A program made the position numbers and the translations under genes. Below the pieces are notes generated by a model, which ran no database searches, had not been told where the DNA came from, and saw only the letters and a program-made list of their open reading frames with translations. Positions 51,593 through 60,894 of a stretch of 64,000 nt of DNA are shown here, one piece after another. Source of the DNA: Selenomonadaceae bacterium (lineage in GTDB: Bacteria > Bacillota > Negativicutes > Selenomonadales > Selenomonadaceae); contig JAFUTY010000050.1 in assembly GCA_017484005.1 (NCBI GenBank), positions 1 through 64,000 on the forward strand. The letters run 5' to 3'. How positions within the stretch are numbered: the first letter of the stretch is position 1; each line of letters begins with the position of its first letter.

Positions 51593-51682
51593 GGCGGAGT
51601 GGGAGAGATTTGAACTCTCGCTGCGGTTACCCACACTAACGATTTAGCAAACCGTCCTCTTCAGCCACTTGAGTACCACTCC
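51592..51682 (-). tRNA. tRNA-Ser (anticodon GCT)
   Basis: A 91-base class II tRNA: acceptor GGAGTGG with CCACTCC, D-arm CTCAAGTGGCTGAAGAG, anticodon loop TTGCTAA, long variable arm (TAGTGTGGGTAACCGCAGC), T-arm GAGAGTTCAAATCTCTC, discriminator G and encoded CCA. It reads AGC/AGU. Confidence 0.95.
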
Positions 51683-51701
51683 GTGCCTTGCGACGAGGGG
51701 A

Positions 51702-51730
51702 ATTGTAACAAATCAATTTTTAAGTGTCAA
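51702..51730 (-). promoter_or_regulatory. Sigma-70 promoter of tRNA-Ser
   Basis: On the minus strand TTGACA (51725-51730) and TACAAT (51702-51707) with a 17-base spacer. It lies between the flagellar operon end and the tRNA. Confidence 0.87.
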
Positions 51731-51736
51731 TAAAAA

Positions 51737-52540
51737 TTATTCTCCGCCCTCGATTTGAGCCATCGCAGCAGCCTCTTCAGCAGCCTCGCGGCGAAGATCT
51801 CGAGCAATTTCAGTCGGCAAAACTACAGTCGTTCGAGTTCCATCATAAATTATCTGAGTCAATCGAGCGGCTCTGGCTGGATCCATTTTAGAAAGAGTCT
51901 GCGCCGCAGCATCCTCATCCATTCGCTGGAGAATCGCGACAGCTGTATCATCCGGCAGCGAATTCATTGCATCGGCAGCATTTTGAGGTTTCATACTGCT
52001 GTAAACCCGCGCGAGCTTTGTGATTCGTTTCTTTTCAGCTTCCTCGCGCTCCTTCATTCGATCTTCGATGTCTTTCTTCGTTAGTTTGATTTCATTTTTC
52101 TTTTCCGGCTTAGTCAATCCCGCAATTTCAGCCAATCCCCGCGCTTTATCAACTGCATCACTCAATTTTCCCGCAACATCAGCCTCTTTAATCGTCTCGC
52201 GAGTCTGATCGAAAATTTCTCCGACTGTTGCACGCTGATATCCTTCCGGCGTCGTGAAATTCTCACCGACAACTGGAAGTCGATACAGTCCCAATGCCTG
52301 ATTGACTTCTTCGACCTGCTCCGGAGTCAAAAATCCAAATTTCATTCCGGCGGCAAATCCTGCAATCGCTAAAATGATAATTGCAATGACTGAATAAATC
52401 GCGATTTTGATCTTCCAGAAAAAATGCATGATACTGCGAAAGATTCCAACGAAGAATCCAAAAAATCCCTTGATTCCTTTCACGACGGGATTAGTACTTC
52501 CACCACCGCCGCCTGCCGATTTTTTCTTCTCGGCCAACAA
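51737..52540 (-). CDS. motE: MotE/MgtE-N-like flagellar protein
   Basis: 267 residues from TTG 52540 after TAGGTGAT; a GTG at 52546 is possible. One membrane segment (IKIAIYSVIAIIILAIAGFAAG near 47-68), a coiled-coil stretch (LTKKDIEDRMKEREEAEKKRI) and an MgtE intracellular N-like domain (LARVYSSMKPQNAADAMNSLPDDTAVAILQRMDEDAAAQTLSKMDP). This is the plan of MotE/FlaA-type chaperones found in flagellar operons with FliI, FliJ and FliK. It is the last gene of the minus-strand flagellar operon. Confidence 0.75.
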   Translation of the reverse strand: MLAEKKKSAGGGGGSTNPVVKGIKGFFGFFVGIFRSIMHFFWKIKIAIYSVIAIIILAIAGFAAGMKFGFLTPEQVEEVNQALGLYRLPVVGENFTTPEGYQRATVGEIFDQTRETIKEADVAGKLSDAVDKARGLAEIAGLTKPEKKNEIKLTKKDIEDRMKEREEAEKKRITKLARVYSSMKPQNAADAMNSLPDDTAVAILQRMDEDAAAQTLSKMDPARAARLTQIIYDGTRTTVVLPTEIARDLRREAAEEAAAMAQIEGGE

Positions 52541-52569
52541 TATCACCTACTTCGTTAGAATCCAAAATT

Positions 52570-53403
52570 TCATTCATAAAGATCGATAACTCTTCGAACG
52601 TAATTTTGAGTCTCGCTGTATGGAGGAATTCCGCCGTATCTTTGAACTGCGCCTGGTCCAGCGTTATATGCTGCAACGGCGCGGCGAACATCTCCATTGA
52701 AAGTCGTGAGCATTTGCGAGATATATTTCGCGCCGCCCTCGATATTTTCCGCTTCGACGTATGGATTTACTCCCAATGCAGAAGCAGTTCCAGGCATCAG
52801 CTGCATAACTCCAATCGCGCCGGCTGATGAAATCGCATATTGATTTCCATTGCTTTCGACTTCAGCAATCGCCGCGACTAATCGAGGATCAACTCCATAT
52901 TTTTCCGCGGCATCTCGAATCAATTCATCGATGTTGTGATTTGAAACTGGGAGCTCGAGAATCTCGGGAGCATCATCTTCAGCTGAATCTGAAACTTCGA
53001 TCTCACTGTTTGTAATTTCTCTCAAACGATTAATATCGATCGTCAATTTATTCGTCTCTGGATTTACTGAAACGATATCAGCTAAAAGTCTTGGATCGAT
53101 TTCTGCATCGCCGAGAGTTATTGTTGGATTTTCGAAATTTATATTGAAAACATTTTGTGGCTGAGTTGATTGAGCTGGTGGATTTGATTGAGCAGCTCGA
53201 GGCTGGATTCGAGTTTGAGTCTGAGTTTGATCTTGAGATTGCTGCGATTGATCGGAAGGTTTTGCATTGGCTTCCGCGGATCTCATTGCATCCTCTAGAT
53301 GTCTATCGAATGAAAGCCCTGGCATGATATCCGGCAGATTCAATCGCGTTTGAATATCGCTGATTCGTCCTTGAAGTTCCGATATTCGATCTATGGAGAA
53401 CAC
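52570..53403 (-). CDS. Lytic transglycosylase (SLT) in the flagellar operon
   Basis: 277 residues from GTG 53403 after AGAGGG. The N-terminal half is a low-complexity linker rich in Gln, Thr, Pro and Ser (QSQQSQDQTQTQTRIQ). The C-terminal 110 residues are an SLT domain: ICVDPRLVAAIAEVESNGNQYAISSAGAIGVMQLMPGTA-type motif with the catalytic Glu in AEVES, then AVAAYNAGPGAVQRYGG. No signal peptide is visible, which fits export through the flagellar apparatus. It may replace the muramidase domain missing from FlgJ. Confidence 0.87.
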   Translation of the reverse strand: MFSIDRISELQGRISDIQTRLNLPDIMPGLSFDRHLEDAMRSAEANAKPSDQSQQSQDQTQTQTRIQPRAAQSNPPAQSTQPQNVFNINFENPTITLGDAEIDPRLLADIVSVNPETNKLTIDINRLREITNSEIEVSDSAEDDAPEILELPVSNHNIDELIRDAAEKYGVDPRLVAAIAEVESNGNQYAISSAGAIGVMQLMPGTASALGVNPYVEAENIEGGAKYISQMLTTFNGDVRRAVAAYNAGPGAVQRYGGIPPYSETQNYVRRVIDLYE

Positions 53404-53417
53404 TATAATCCCTCTTT

Positions 53418-53735
53418 CTAATGCAATTCTCTGTCGTTCATGATGTCGTCAATGACTTCGAAGAGCAGATTTTGAAATTTGATTGCGCACTCATTGACCA
53501 GCACTGTCATCGATTTTTTCCCATTGCGCTCGTGCAGTGTGAAGATCAAATACGCAACGTCTTCAGTATCTGTATCCTCGTTTTTGAAGACGACGCTGTA
53601 ATTTCGATTTTTGTGAGTTTCGAGAAAATCCTCGAATCGTTTCATTGTAAGAATTTCTGCGCGAATCGTCCCTTTGGATTTATATTTCGCGCCGCGATTT
53701 GAAATCTTACGCAATAGCTCTTGAACTTCCTGCAT
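53418..53735 (-). CDS. Hypothetical protein of the flagellar operon
   Basis: 105 residues, unrecognised. Basic N-terminus (LLRKISNRGAKYKSKGTIRAE) and an alpha/beta region (YSVVFKNEDTDTEDVAYLIFTL, SMTVLVNECAIKFQNLLFEVIDDIM). ATG behind AAGGAG. Position between fliJ and the transglycosylase gene suggests a flagellar role. No signal or membrane segment. Confidence 0.65.
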   Translation of the reverse strand: MQEVQELLRKISNRGAKYKSKGTIRAEILTMKRFEDFLETHKNRNYSVVFKNEDTDTEDVAYLIFTLHERNGKKSMTVLVNECAIKFQNLLFEVIDDIMNDRELH

Positions 53736-53747
53736 ACGAACGCTCCT

Positions 53748-54197
53748 TCAGTTTTTCCTTGTATAAAGCTGCAAACCAATTTCATCGAGCATTTTTTGTT
53801 CCTCGTACATCAATTCTTCTTTATACTCACGGAATCGCTTTTCTTTGAGCTGTTCAATCGATTTCAAATAGCTCATGACTTCCATTAATTCCTTGAGACG
53901 CTTTTGCTTATCGCCCTGAGCCATCAGCACAACCTGTTTTTGATTTGCGATTTGCATGCGTTTCCAATTGAAATAATCGTTGTACATGACAATCTGCCCG
54001 ACGTTGATACTTTTTCCGACTCCAGTCATCTGTTCGTACTCGAGCTGCACCGATTTGAGTTCATTATTGAGTTCATCCTGACGCTGCAGAGCCTCTTCCA
54101 ATTTTCGAGACGCCTCGGCAAATCGAAGTTCTGCATCATCTTTTTTTCGTTTTGTAACTCGAAGGAGCGTTTCGAGCTGAAATCGGAATTTTTTCAT
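53748..54197 (-). CDS. fliJ: Flagellar export protein FliJ
   Basis: 149 residues, nearly all helix. FRFQLETLLRVTKRKKDDAELRFAEASRKLEEALQRQDELNNEL is the typical start, followed by a second long helix (QMQIANQKQVVLMAQGDKQKRLKELMEVM region). FliJ joins FliI and FlhA in the export gate as a coiled-coil stalk. It follows fliI, as in most flagellar operons. Confidence 0.85.
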   Translation of the reverse strand: MKKFRFQLETLLRVTKRKKDDAELRFAEASRKLEEALQRQDELNNELKSVQLEYEQMTGVGKSINVGQIVMYNDYFNWKRMQIANQKQVVLMAQGDKQKRLKELMEVMSYLKSIEQLKEKRFREYKEELMYEEQKMLDEIGLQLYTRKN

Positions 54198-54240
54198 TTA
54201 CATCTTCTCCGATATCTTTTCGAGTTGAATCAGATCCCCG

Positions 54241-55560
54241 CTACATTTTTCCAGAGATCTTTTCGAGTTTAGATTCGGTAGTTTTGTAATCATCGACTTC
54301 ATAAATTCCCTGACAGAGAAATTCATTTATTGAATCGATCTTTGCAATTGCGGAATCGATTCGTTTGCTGGATCCTTTGACATACGCGCCGATATGAATC
54401 AAATCCTCGGCATCTTTATAAACTGCCATCAATGCTCGCATGTTTTGAGACGCTGTTAGATGTTCCTTCGAAACAACTTCATTCATAACGCGGCTGACGC
54501 TGGCTAAAACATCGATCGCTGGAAAATGATTTTGAGCAGCTATCGCTCGGCTTAAAACTATGTGCCCGTCGAGAATCGATCTAACTGCATCAGCAACTGG
54601 TTCAGTCATATCGTCGCCGTCAACCAAAACTGTATAAATTCCAGTGATTGATCCCTTGTCACTAGTTCCAGCGCGCTCGAGCAATCGAGGTAACATCGAA
54701 AAAACTGAAGGAGTGTATCCTCGAGTTGCAGGAGGCTCGCCGATAGTCAATCCAACTTCACGCTGCGCCATTGCGAATCGAGTTACAGAATCCATCATTA
54801 AAATGACTTTGTGTCCCTTGTCGCGAAAATATTCAGCGATCGCAGTAGCAGTTTGAGCACCTTTGATTCTGACTAACGCCGGCTGATCTGATGTCGCAAC
54901 TACTACGACGGATCGTTTTAATCCTTCCTCGCCGAGATCTCGTTCGATGAAATCTCGAACTTCGCGGCCACGTTCGCCGACCAATCCAATCACTGAAATA
55001 TCAGCTTCAGTGTTTCGAGCGATCATCGATAAAAGAGTCGATTTTCCAACGCCGGAGCCTGCCATGATTCCGATTCGCTGACCGTCGCCCATCGTTATCA
55101 ATCCATCGATTGCTCTAACTCCAACGTAAAGCGATTCATGGATTCGCGGGCGGTCGAGAGGTGAGGGCGGTGCGGCTTGAAGAGGATATTCTTCCTTCGA
55201 GAGAATTGGACCTTTTCCATCCATAGGATTTCCCAAACCATCCAAAACTCTCCCGAGCAATTCATCACCGACTTTGACTTGCAGCATTTTTTGAGCCGCG
55301 GCGACTTCACATCCAGGACCAATTCCCTGCATTTCGCCAATCGCCATGAGCATTACAAATCCCTCGCGAAATCCTACAACTTCTGCAGGAATCGGCGGGA
55401 CATTCGGCATTTTCGACGATACATAACAAAGCTCGCCAACACTAACCGCTGGACCTTGCGATTCAATGACTAATCCAATGACTTGCGTGACTTTTCCGGT
55501 TAATTTTATTGGATGCGATTCGTCAATTGCATCGAGATATTTTTGAAAATCTATCTGCAT
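54241..55560 (-). CDS. fliI: Flagellum-specific ATP synthase FliI
   Basis: 439 residues. Walker A RIGIMAGSGVGKSTLLSMIA near residue 165, VIGLVGERGREVRDFIERDLGEEGLKRSVVVV, Walker B VILMMDSVTRFAMAQREVGL near 250, and GEPPATRGYTPSVFSMLPRLLERAG. It energises flagellar protein export. The start follows AGGAGTGA; 6 bp separate it from fliH. Confidence 0.96.
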   Translation of the reverse strand: MQIDFQKYLDAIDESHPIKLTGKVTQVIGLVIESQGPAVSVGELCYVSSKMPNVPPIPAEVVGFREGFVMLMAIGEMQGIGPGCEVAAAQKMLQVKVGDELLGRVLDGLGNPMDGKGPILSKEEYPLQAAPPSPLDRPRIHESLYVGVRAIDGLITMGDGQRIGIMAGSGVGKSTLLSMIARNTEADISVIGLVGERGREVRDFIERDLGEEGLKRSVVVVATSDQPALVRIKGAQTATAIAEYFRDKGHKVILMMDSVTRFAMAQREVGLTIGEPPATRGYTPSVFSMLPRLLERAGTSDKGSITGIYTVLVDGDDMTEPVADAVRSILDGHIVLSRAIAAQNHFPAIDVLASVSRVMNEVVSKEHLTASQNMRALMAVYKDAEDLIHIGAYVKGSSKRIDSAIAKIDSINEFLCQGIYEVDDYKTTESKLEKISGKM

Positions 55561-55566
55561 TGCGAA

Positions 55567-56667
55567 TCACTCCTGTGTCATTCCAGTTTCATCGACGTCA
55601 ACATTGAGATCGAGATTATCGAAATCGATTTTGTCCAGATTTTCATAGAGCTTTTTGACTTCCGGATCTTCTTCTTCCGGCGGAGATTCAGATTTAGGCT
55701 CTTCGACTTGTTCATGAACTGTTGTCGGCGGCGTTGAAAGATCAATCGGCAGACTTCCGATGTATTGATTTTCCTTCGGAAGCATGTTGAGAATTGCCTG
55801 CTTAACGATTTCAATTTGAGTTTGAAGTCTCGCATCGACTCCGCCGTTTGGAGTTTCAATGACACAATCGCCGGGCTTTAAACTGTCGTCAGATTTGATT
55901 TCCAGATGCGCCGTTCCATCAGTCAGCATCGCGCGAAATTCATCCTGCGCCATCAAAACTAGATCGTACGCTTCAGTTGGAACATGAACGATAACCTCTT
56001 TTTGATCGCGAACTTTTTGAATTGCGTTTTGAACAAATGGAAGAATGACCTGCGGAACATCCAAAAAATGTTGAGGAAGAATTTTTTCGATCGCCGTCAA
56101 AACTACTCGAACTATATCCTGCTCTGCCTGCTTGACATAATCATCTGCCGCGGCTCGAGCAGTTTCGAGAGTGTGCTGCGCTTGAGCATTAGCTTTTTTG
56201 ATCGTCTCGGCTAATTCACGCTGAATCTGTTCTCGAGCGACCTCCTCGCCATGCTGACGACCTTCTTCTTCACCTTTTTTGAATCCTTCATCGTGACCCT
56301 CTTTGCGAGCTTGTTCTCGATCATGCTTGATATCTGTTTCGATTTCCTTGAGACGCGCTTGAATTTTTTCTTCCGTCTCGTCAATCATTTTCTGCGCGAC
56401 TTCAGCTCCGCCTTGAATCATGCCTTTCTTTTCATCTTCCGCAGATTTCAGAATGACTTCAGCCTGTTCTTCAGCTTCCTTGATCCGCTCTTCGATTGAT
56501 CGTTCTTTTTCCTCGAGTTCATTCAGACGCGTCAAATAATCTTCTTCACTGTAATATGGCAAATGACTTGTATCAACGTGAGAAGATTTTCCGCCGCGAT
56601 TCTGTCCGCCAATGACAACTGGCTCTGCACCATAATATTGAGATCGAATGATTCTTCCACCGCTCAT
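55567..56667 (-). CDS. fliH: Flagellar assembly protein FliH
   Basis: 366 residues, longer than the usual 230-270. A long helical region (residues about 45-175; NELEEKERSIEERIKEAEEQAEVILKSA, EEGRQHGEEVAREQIQRELAETI) with GxxxG-like spacing, then the FliH/V-ATPase E-like domain (QAEQDIVRVVLTAIEKILP, LEIKSDDSLKPGDCVIETPNGGVDARLQTQIEIVKQAIL). The C-terminal 70 residues are an unusual acidic, Pro-rich tail. It regulates FliI and links it to the switch complex. Confidence 0.88.
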   Translation of the reverse strand: MSGGRIIRSQYYGAEPVVIGGQNRGGKSSHVDTSHLPYYSEEDYLTRLNELEEKERSIEERIKEAEEQAEVILKSAEDEKKGMIQGGAEVAQKMIDETEEKIQARLKEIETDIKHDREQARKEGHDEGFKKGEEEGRQHGEEVAREQIQRELAETIKKANAQAQHTLETARAAADDYVKQAEQDIVRVVLTAIEKILPQHFLDVPQVILPFVQNAIQKVRDQKEVIVHVPTEAYDLVLMAQDEFRAMLTDGTAHLEIKSDDSLKPGDCVIETPNGGVDARLQTQIEIVKQAILNMLPKENQYIGSLPIDLSTPPTTVHEQVEEPKSESPPEEEDPEVKKLYENLDKIDFDNLDLNVDVDETGMTQE

Positions 56668-56687
56668 AACTTCGATCTCCTCTCGAA

Positions 56688-57716
56688 TTAAACGAGTTGG
56701 TCATCGCCCTGTCCGCGTGAGATAACAACTTCGCCTTTCTCTTCGAGGACACGAATGACATTGACAATTTTGGACTGAGCTTCTTCGACGTCGCGAATTT
56801 TGACTGGCGGCATATATTCGATTTCTTCTTTGAGCATATCTGCCGCGCGTTTTGACATATTTTTGAAAACTTTGTTGGAAACTTCCGGAGTTGTCGCTTT
56901 GAGTGCAAGTGAAAGATCCTTTGTATCGACTTCGCGAAGAACCATCTGCATTGAACGGTCGTCGAGGAGAATGATATCTTCGAAGACGAACATGAGCTTT
57001 TTGATTTCGTCTGCGAGCTCTGGATTGTCTCCTTCGAGGACTTCGACGATTGATTTTTCTGTTGCACGGTCGACCATATTGAGGACTTCGACAACAGCTT
57101 TGACGCCGCCGGCTGAAGTGAAGTCTTGAGTCATTAATGCAGAAATCTTCTTTTCCAAAACTCGTTCAACCTCGCGAATCATGTCTGGCGATGTGCGATC
57201 CATCAGCGCGATTCTTTTGGCGATATCCGGCTGCAAATTTGGCGGAAGTGCTCCGAGAATTGCTGCGCCTTGAGCCGGCTCGAGATATGCAATGACCAGC
57301 GCGATTGTCTGTGGATGCTCGTTTTGAATGAAGTTGAGAAGCTGTGCGGGATCTGTTCGACGCAGGAAATCGAAGGGACGAACCTGCAGACTCGAAGTCA
57401 AGCGGTTGATGATTCCCATTGCACGCTCTGCACCGAGTGCCTGTTCCAAAACTCCTTGAGCATATTCCAAACCGCCGGTCGAGATATATTCGCTCGCCAT
57501 TGCGATTTGATAAAATTCCGAGACAACTGCATTTTTCTGCTCGATTGTAACTTGGCGATGATTTGCGATTTCCATCGTGATTTGCTCGATATCATCGTCA
57601 TCCATATGCTTGAAAAGTTTTGCGGAATACTCTGGTCCTAAGGCGATCATCAGAATTGCGGCCTTTTCAACATGGCTCATTTCCTCGTCGCCGCTTTGAC
57701 CGTACATGTCTCCCAC
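56688..57716 (-). CDS. fliG: Flagellar motor switch protein FliG
   Basis: 342 residues from GTG 57716 behind GAGAGGTG; a GTG at 57725 is possible. VEKAAILMIALGPEYSAKLFKHMDDDDIEQITMEIA near 18, PAQLLNFIQNEHPQTIALVIAYLEPAQGAAIL near 120 (EHPQ motif), and LMFVFEDIILLDDRSMQMVLREVDTKDLSLALK near 240 with the charged C-terminal torque helix. It forms the rotor part of the switch. Confidence 0.95.
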   Translation of the reverse strand: MGDMYGQSGDEEMSHVEKAAILMIALGPEYSAKLFKHMDDDDIEQITMEIANHRQVTIEQKNAVVSEFYQIAMASEYISTGGLEYAQGVLEQALGAERAMGIINRLTSSLQVRPFDFLRRTDPAQLLNFIQNEHPQTIALVIAYLEPAQGAAILGALPPNLQPDIAKRIALMDRTSPDMIREVERVLEKKISALMTQDFTSAGGVKAVVEVLNMVDRATEKSIVEVLEGDNPELADEIKKLMFVFEDIILLDDRSMQMVLREVDTKDLSLALKATTPEVSNKVFKNMSKRAADMLKEEIEYMPPVKIRDVEEAQSKIVNVIRVLEEKGEVVISRGQGDDQLV

Positions 57717-57780
57717 AATAATCACCTCTCAATTTCTCCCAATGAAAAACTAGCGGAGAGATTTTGAATCCCTCCGTTAG

Positions 57781-57830
57781 TCGAATTAATTTTTGAACGA
57801 ATCTTTGAATAGATCTTTGAACAAATTTGA
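57781..57830. repeat. Short tandem repeats between fliF and fliG
   Basis: On the minus strand GTTCAAAGATCTATTCAAAG is followed by ATTCGTTCAAAAATT: about three copies of TTCAAAgAT with 3-5 bases between, starting right after the fliF stop codon. Probably an expansion in the intercistronic gap. Confidence 0.6.
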
Positions 57831-59426
57831 TCAATCTTCCGCAAGCCATGTTTTGAGCAGCATTGCAACTTCCTGCGGACGCTGATCGATAAGCGATTGA
57901 ATGAGCTCTTTCTCGTTGCGGCTCTGACGTTCTTCCGGAGTCATCTTCTCTTCTGCCGCACGCTGTTGTGCCTCGAGATCGCGACGTTCTGCTTCCAAAC
58001 GCTGACGCTCCTCTTCCTCGCGGCGGGCAATTTCTGCTTCGATTTCGCGTTCTCTGAGTCGTTTGTTGCGATACATCAAGAAACCGCCGGCGATGAATGA
58101 GAGCAGCAATAACAAGAATCCAAGTTCCATATAGAAAGTTCTCGAACGAAGTTCTTCCGCTTTGATTTCCTCGAGAGTCTTGCGCTCGCGGACATCTGTG
58201 CTGAATGGCAAAACTTCGACGCTGACTGTATCACCGCGGTCAAGATCAATTCCTGCCGCGGAACTGACTAATCTAACTAAACCTTCCTGCTGTTCCTCTG
58301 TGATTGAATCATCGACGAGAACTGCGACTGTCAATCGTTTGATTGATCCGTGCGAGGCGATAATCTTTTGATTTTCTTCATTGATCTCATAATTCTTGGT
58401 AGATTCTTTGCGTTCATATTCAGCGTTAGCTTCGCCTTCTTCTTCAACATATCCCGGGACGTTTGATTCAACTCCCGCAGCACCTCCAGGCGTTGTTGAA
58501 GTTCCGTTGTAACTCTCGCTGACATCTTGTTGAGATCGAATAATTCCGGCGTCATCTACGACGGGAGTAAATGTTTGACGATTGATTTCCTTGTCATCGA
58601 AATCAAGCTCGACGCTGACTCTGACGTATGCATTTCCTTCACAGAGCGCGTCATCGAGCATTGATTGGACATTATCTTGAAGATTATCGCGAACTGCTTT
58701 GGTCAATTTCAATTGAAGATCTGACTGCATCGACATGCGTTTTTGTTTTTCCAGATCTTCATCCTCTTCTTCGTTGAGGATTTTTCCAGTTTCATCGACA
58801 ACAGTAATATTGTTGGGAGTTAAAGTCTGAACGCTGTTTGCAACTAGATTGACGATGCCGTTGACTTCGCGGCGTTTGAGAGGTTCATCCCCGCGAATCA
58901 CAAGCATAATCGATGCGGTTGCAGGTTTTTCATTCTTTTTGTACAGGGAATCTTCGGGCATAACGATGTGAACTCTAGCTTTTGCGACTTTATCAAGCTG
59001 TTCAATCGTTCTGGCGAGTTCTCCTTGAATTGCTTGTAAATAGTTGACGCGATTTTGAAATTCCGTAGTTCCAATTTTAGAATCGTCGAAGATCTCGAAT
59101 CCTTTATTGCCTCGCGGAAGTCCGGCAGTTGCAAGATTCATTCGAGTCTCTAGAACATTTTTCGGCAGAACATAAATTGTAGTTCCATCACGTGTTTCTT
59201 CTAGAGAATACTCGATGCCGGACTCTTTGAGGCTGGCGACAATCTCGCCGGCGTCTTTGGATTCCAAATTGGTATACAGCGGCACCATCTCCGGTTTGCT
59301 ACCGTACCAGAAGCTTATACCGACGATTAGAGCAATAAGCGCTAAAAATCCACCGATCAGCGCGTATTTCTGTCGTCCTTCGAATCGATTCCAGAACTGA
59401 AGAAGCCGCTCTCTCCAATCTGCCAT
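57831..59426 (-). CDS. fliF: Flagellar MS-ring protein FliF
   Basis: 531 residues. First membrane segment YALIGGFLALIALIVGISFWYG near 21, the ring-building motifs YTNLESKDAGEIVASLKESGIEY, GNKGFEIFDDSKIGTTEFQNRVNYLQAIQGELARTIEQLDKVAKARVHIVMPE-type region near 100, LTPNNITVVDETGKILN near 210, second membrane segment LGFLLLLLSFIAGGFLMYRN near 440, and the C-terminal FliG-binding tail (QSLIDQRPQEVAMLLKTWLAED). It anchors the rotor in the inner membrane. Confidence 0.96.
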   Translation of the reverse strand: MADWRERLLQFWNRFEGRQKYALIGGFLALIALIVGISFWYGSKPEMVPLYTNLESKDAGEIVASLKESGIEYSLEETRDGTTIYVLPKNVLETRMNLATAGLPRGNKGFEIFDDSKIGTTEFQNRVNYLQAIQGELARTIEQLDKVAKARVHIVMPEDSLYKKNEKPATASIMLVIRGDEPLKRREVNGIVNLVANSVQTLTPNNITVVDETGKILNEEEDEDLEKQKRMSMQSDLQLKLTKAVRDNLQDNVQSMLDDALCEGNAYVRVSVELDFDDKEINRQTFTPVVDDAGIIRSQQDVSESYNGTSTTPGGAAGVESNVPGYVEEEGEANAEYERKESTKNYEINEENQKIIASHGSIKRLTVAVLVDDSITEEQQEGLVRLVSSAAGIDLDRGDTVSVEVLPFSTDVRERKTLEEIKAEELRSRTFYMELGFLLLLLSFIAGGFLMYRNKRLREREIEAEIARREEEERQRLEAERRDLEAQQRAAEEKMTPEERQSRNEKELIQSLIDQRPQEVAMLLKTWLAED

Positions 59427-59513
59427 GATCTCAATCCCTTCACTCTAGAAGACGTAATGGAGTCTTTTACTAAGCATGAATTTTCTCAACTGAACTTGAA
59501 AATTAATTGAGAA

Positions 59514-59837
59514 TCAGACTTGCATACGAATGATTTCTTGATATGCAGAGACTGCCCTGTTTCTAAGCTGAAGGGTAAGCTGCAGGGCGATATCTGCTTT
59601 TTGAGCGGCAATGACTACTTGAGACACATCATCAACTCTTCCAGCGGCGAGTGCTGCACTCCATGCGTCGGATTCGAGTTCGAGCTGATTTGTGTCTTTG
59701 AGAGTCGTCTTCAATGCATCGGCGAGATATTCTCCGAATGTTTGAGACGATGCATCTTCGACATCCTGAACTTCTTCTGTCAAATGGCTTTGAGCATGCA
59801 TTTGAACTGGAGTCATTTGGAGCGGTGCAATTTCCAC
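59514..59837 (-). CDS. fliE: Flagellar hook-basal body protein FliE
   Basis: 107 residues from GTG 59837 behind GAGGTG. FGEYLADALKTTLKDTNQLELESDAW, then DDVSQVVIAAQKADIALQLTLQLRNRAVSAYQEIIRMQV, which is the FliE C-terminal signature. It connects the MS ring with the rod. Confidence 0.92.
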   Translation of the reverse strand: MEIAPLQMTPVQMHAQSHLTEEVQDVEDASSQTFGEYLADALKTTLKDTNQLELESDAWSAALAAGRVDDVSQVVIAAQKADIALQLTLQLRNRAVSAYQEIIRMQV

Positions 59838-59868
59838 TGCTGTCACCTCACTAACTTACTTAAATTTT

Positions 59869-60321
59869 TTATCGATTTCCACCGATTTCGAGGGCTTTGG
59901 TTATCATTGATTTCGCCGCGTTGATAACAGTTGTATTAGCTTCGTACGCTCGAGACGCAGTGATCATATCAACCATTTCCGCGACGACATTGACGTTGGA
60001 TTTTTCGACGTAGCCATCGGCATTTGCGTCGGGATGTCCTGGATCGTAGACCATGATTCCCTCGCTTTGATCTGCTTCAATTGCGACAGCTCTGACTCCA
60101 GTGCCGGGAGTTGGACGATTTGTGATTCGCGACAAAACCGATTCAAAACTGGTTGGATCTGCTTCGCGCGGTTTAAAGACGACATATTTGCGTTTGTATG
60201 CTCCGCCTTCTTCGGTGCGAGTGGTATTGATGTTTGCCAAATTGTTTGAGATAACATCCATGCGCAGACGTTCAGCGGTGAGTCCTGACGCTGCAGCATC
60301 GATTCCGAGGAACATTCCCAC
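59869..60321 (-). CDS. flgC: Flagellar proximal rod protein FlgC
   Basis: 150 residues from GTG 60321 behind GGAGGA (an ATG two codons later is possible). FLGIDAAASGLTAERLRMDVISNNLANINTTRT and the end VEKSNVNVVAEMVDMITASRAYEANTTVINAAKSM are the FlgC signatures. Proximal rod component. Confidence 0.95.
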   Translation of the reverse strand: MGMFLGIDAAASGLTAERLRMDVISNNLANINTTRTEEGGAYKRKYVVFKPREADPTSFESVLSRITNRPTPGTGVRAVAIEADQSEGIMVYDPGHPDANADGYVEKSNVNVVAEMVDMITASRAYEANTTVINAAKSMITKALEIGGNR

Positions 60322-60338
60322 ACAAAATCCTCCTTCCG

Positions 60339-60374
60339 AATTTGTACTAAAAAATTTTTCCGGTATAAATTTTA
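60339..60374. repeat. TTTGTACT/AGTATAAA hairpin element, copy 3
   Basis: AATTTGTAC pairs with GTATAAATT around a 15-base loop. On the minus strand it directly follows the flgB stop and precedes the flgC ribosome-binding site. It matches the two copies after mreB at 18459-18533. Confidence 0.72.
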
Positions 60375-60800
60375 ACCTTGTCCGCTCGTGATAACTGTAT
60401 TCAAGCGGCTTGTGTAAGCTCGGAGTTCAGTCACCATTGCATTGTACCAAAGTTGATTCTTCGTGAGCGATGCCATTTCGATATCGATATCGACGTTATT
60501 GTCATCGGTTCGCATGTTCCGCGTTTGATCCTGCTGAATGATCGTGTCAGCTTTGAATGGAAATGGTTTGAATGGAAGATGAGCATCGTGAGTTCTAGCC
60601 ATCTCGAGACGCCCTTCATTCGGATCAGTTCCATAGAGTTCATATGCTAACAGATCCTCAAAAATCACGTCACTCTTTTTGAAATGTGGAGTGTTGACGT
60701 TTGCAATGTTATTCGCGATGACTTCATTCCGGACATTTGCAGCAGTGATTCCGCGCTGGAGATAATTCCATGTCGCGCCGCTAACCACATTTTCAAGCAT
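60372..60800 (-). CDS. flgB: Flagellar proximal rod protein FlgB
   Basis: 142 residues from ATG 60800 behind GAGAGGTGG. ITAANVRNEVIANNIANVNTPHFKKSDVIFEDLL near 20, and NVDIDIEMASLTKNQLWYNAMVTELRAYTSRLNTVI at the end are canonical. It is the first gene of the flgB-flgC-fliE-fliF... operon. The gap to tmcAL upstream is 94 bp and AT-rich, and probably holds the promoter, though no clear consensus is visible. Confidence 0.95.
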   Translation of the reverse strand: MLENVVSGATWNYLQRGITAANVRNEVIANNIANVNTPHFKKSDVIFEDLLAYELYGTDPNEGRLEMARTHDAHLPFKPFPFKADTIIQQDQTRNMRTDDNNVDIDIEMASLTKNQLWYNAMVTELRAYTSRLNTVITSGQG

Positions 60801-60894
60801 GCAATCCACCTCTCTCGATTCAAATCAATTCTCGAAAATTTAATTCTACGTATAAATATGATATCCTTTTTCATGAATTTACTTTTATGTTTTC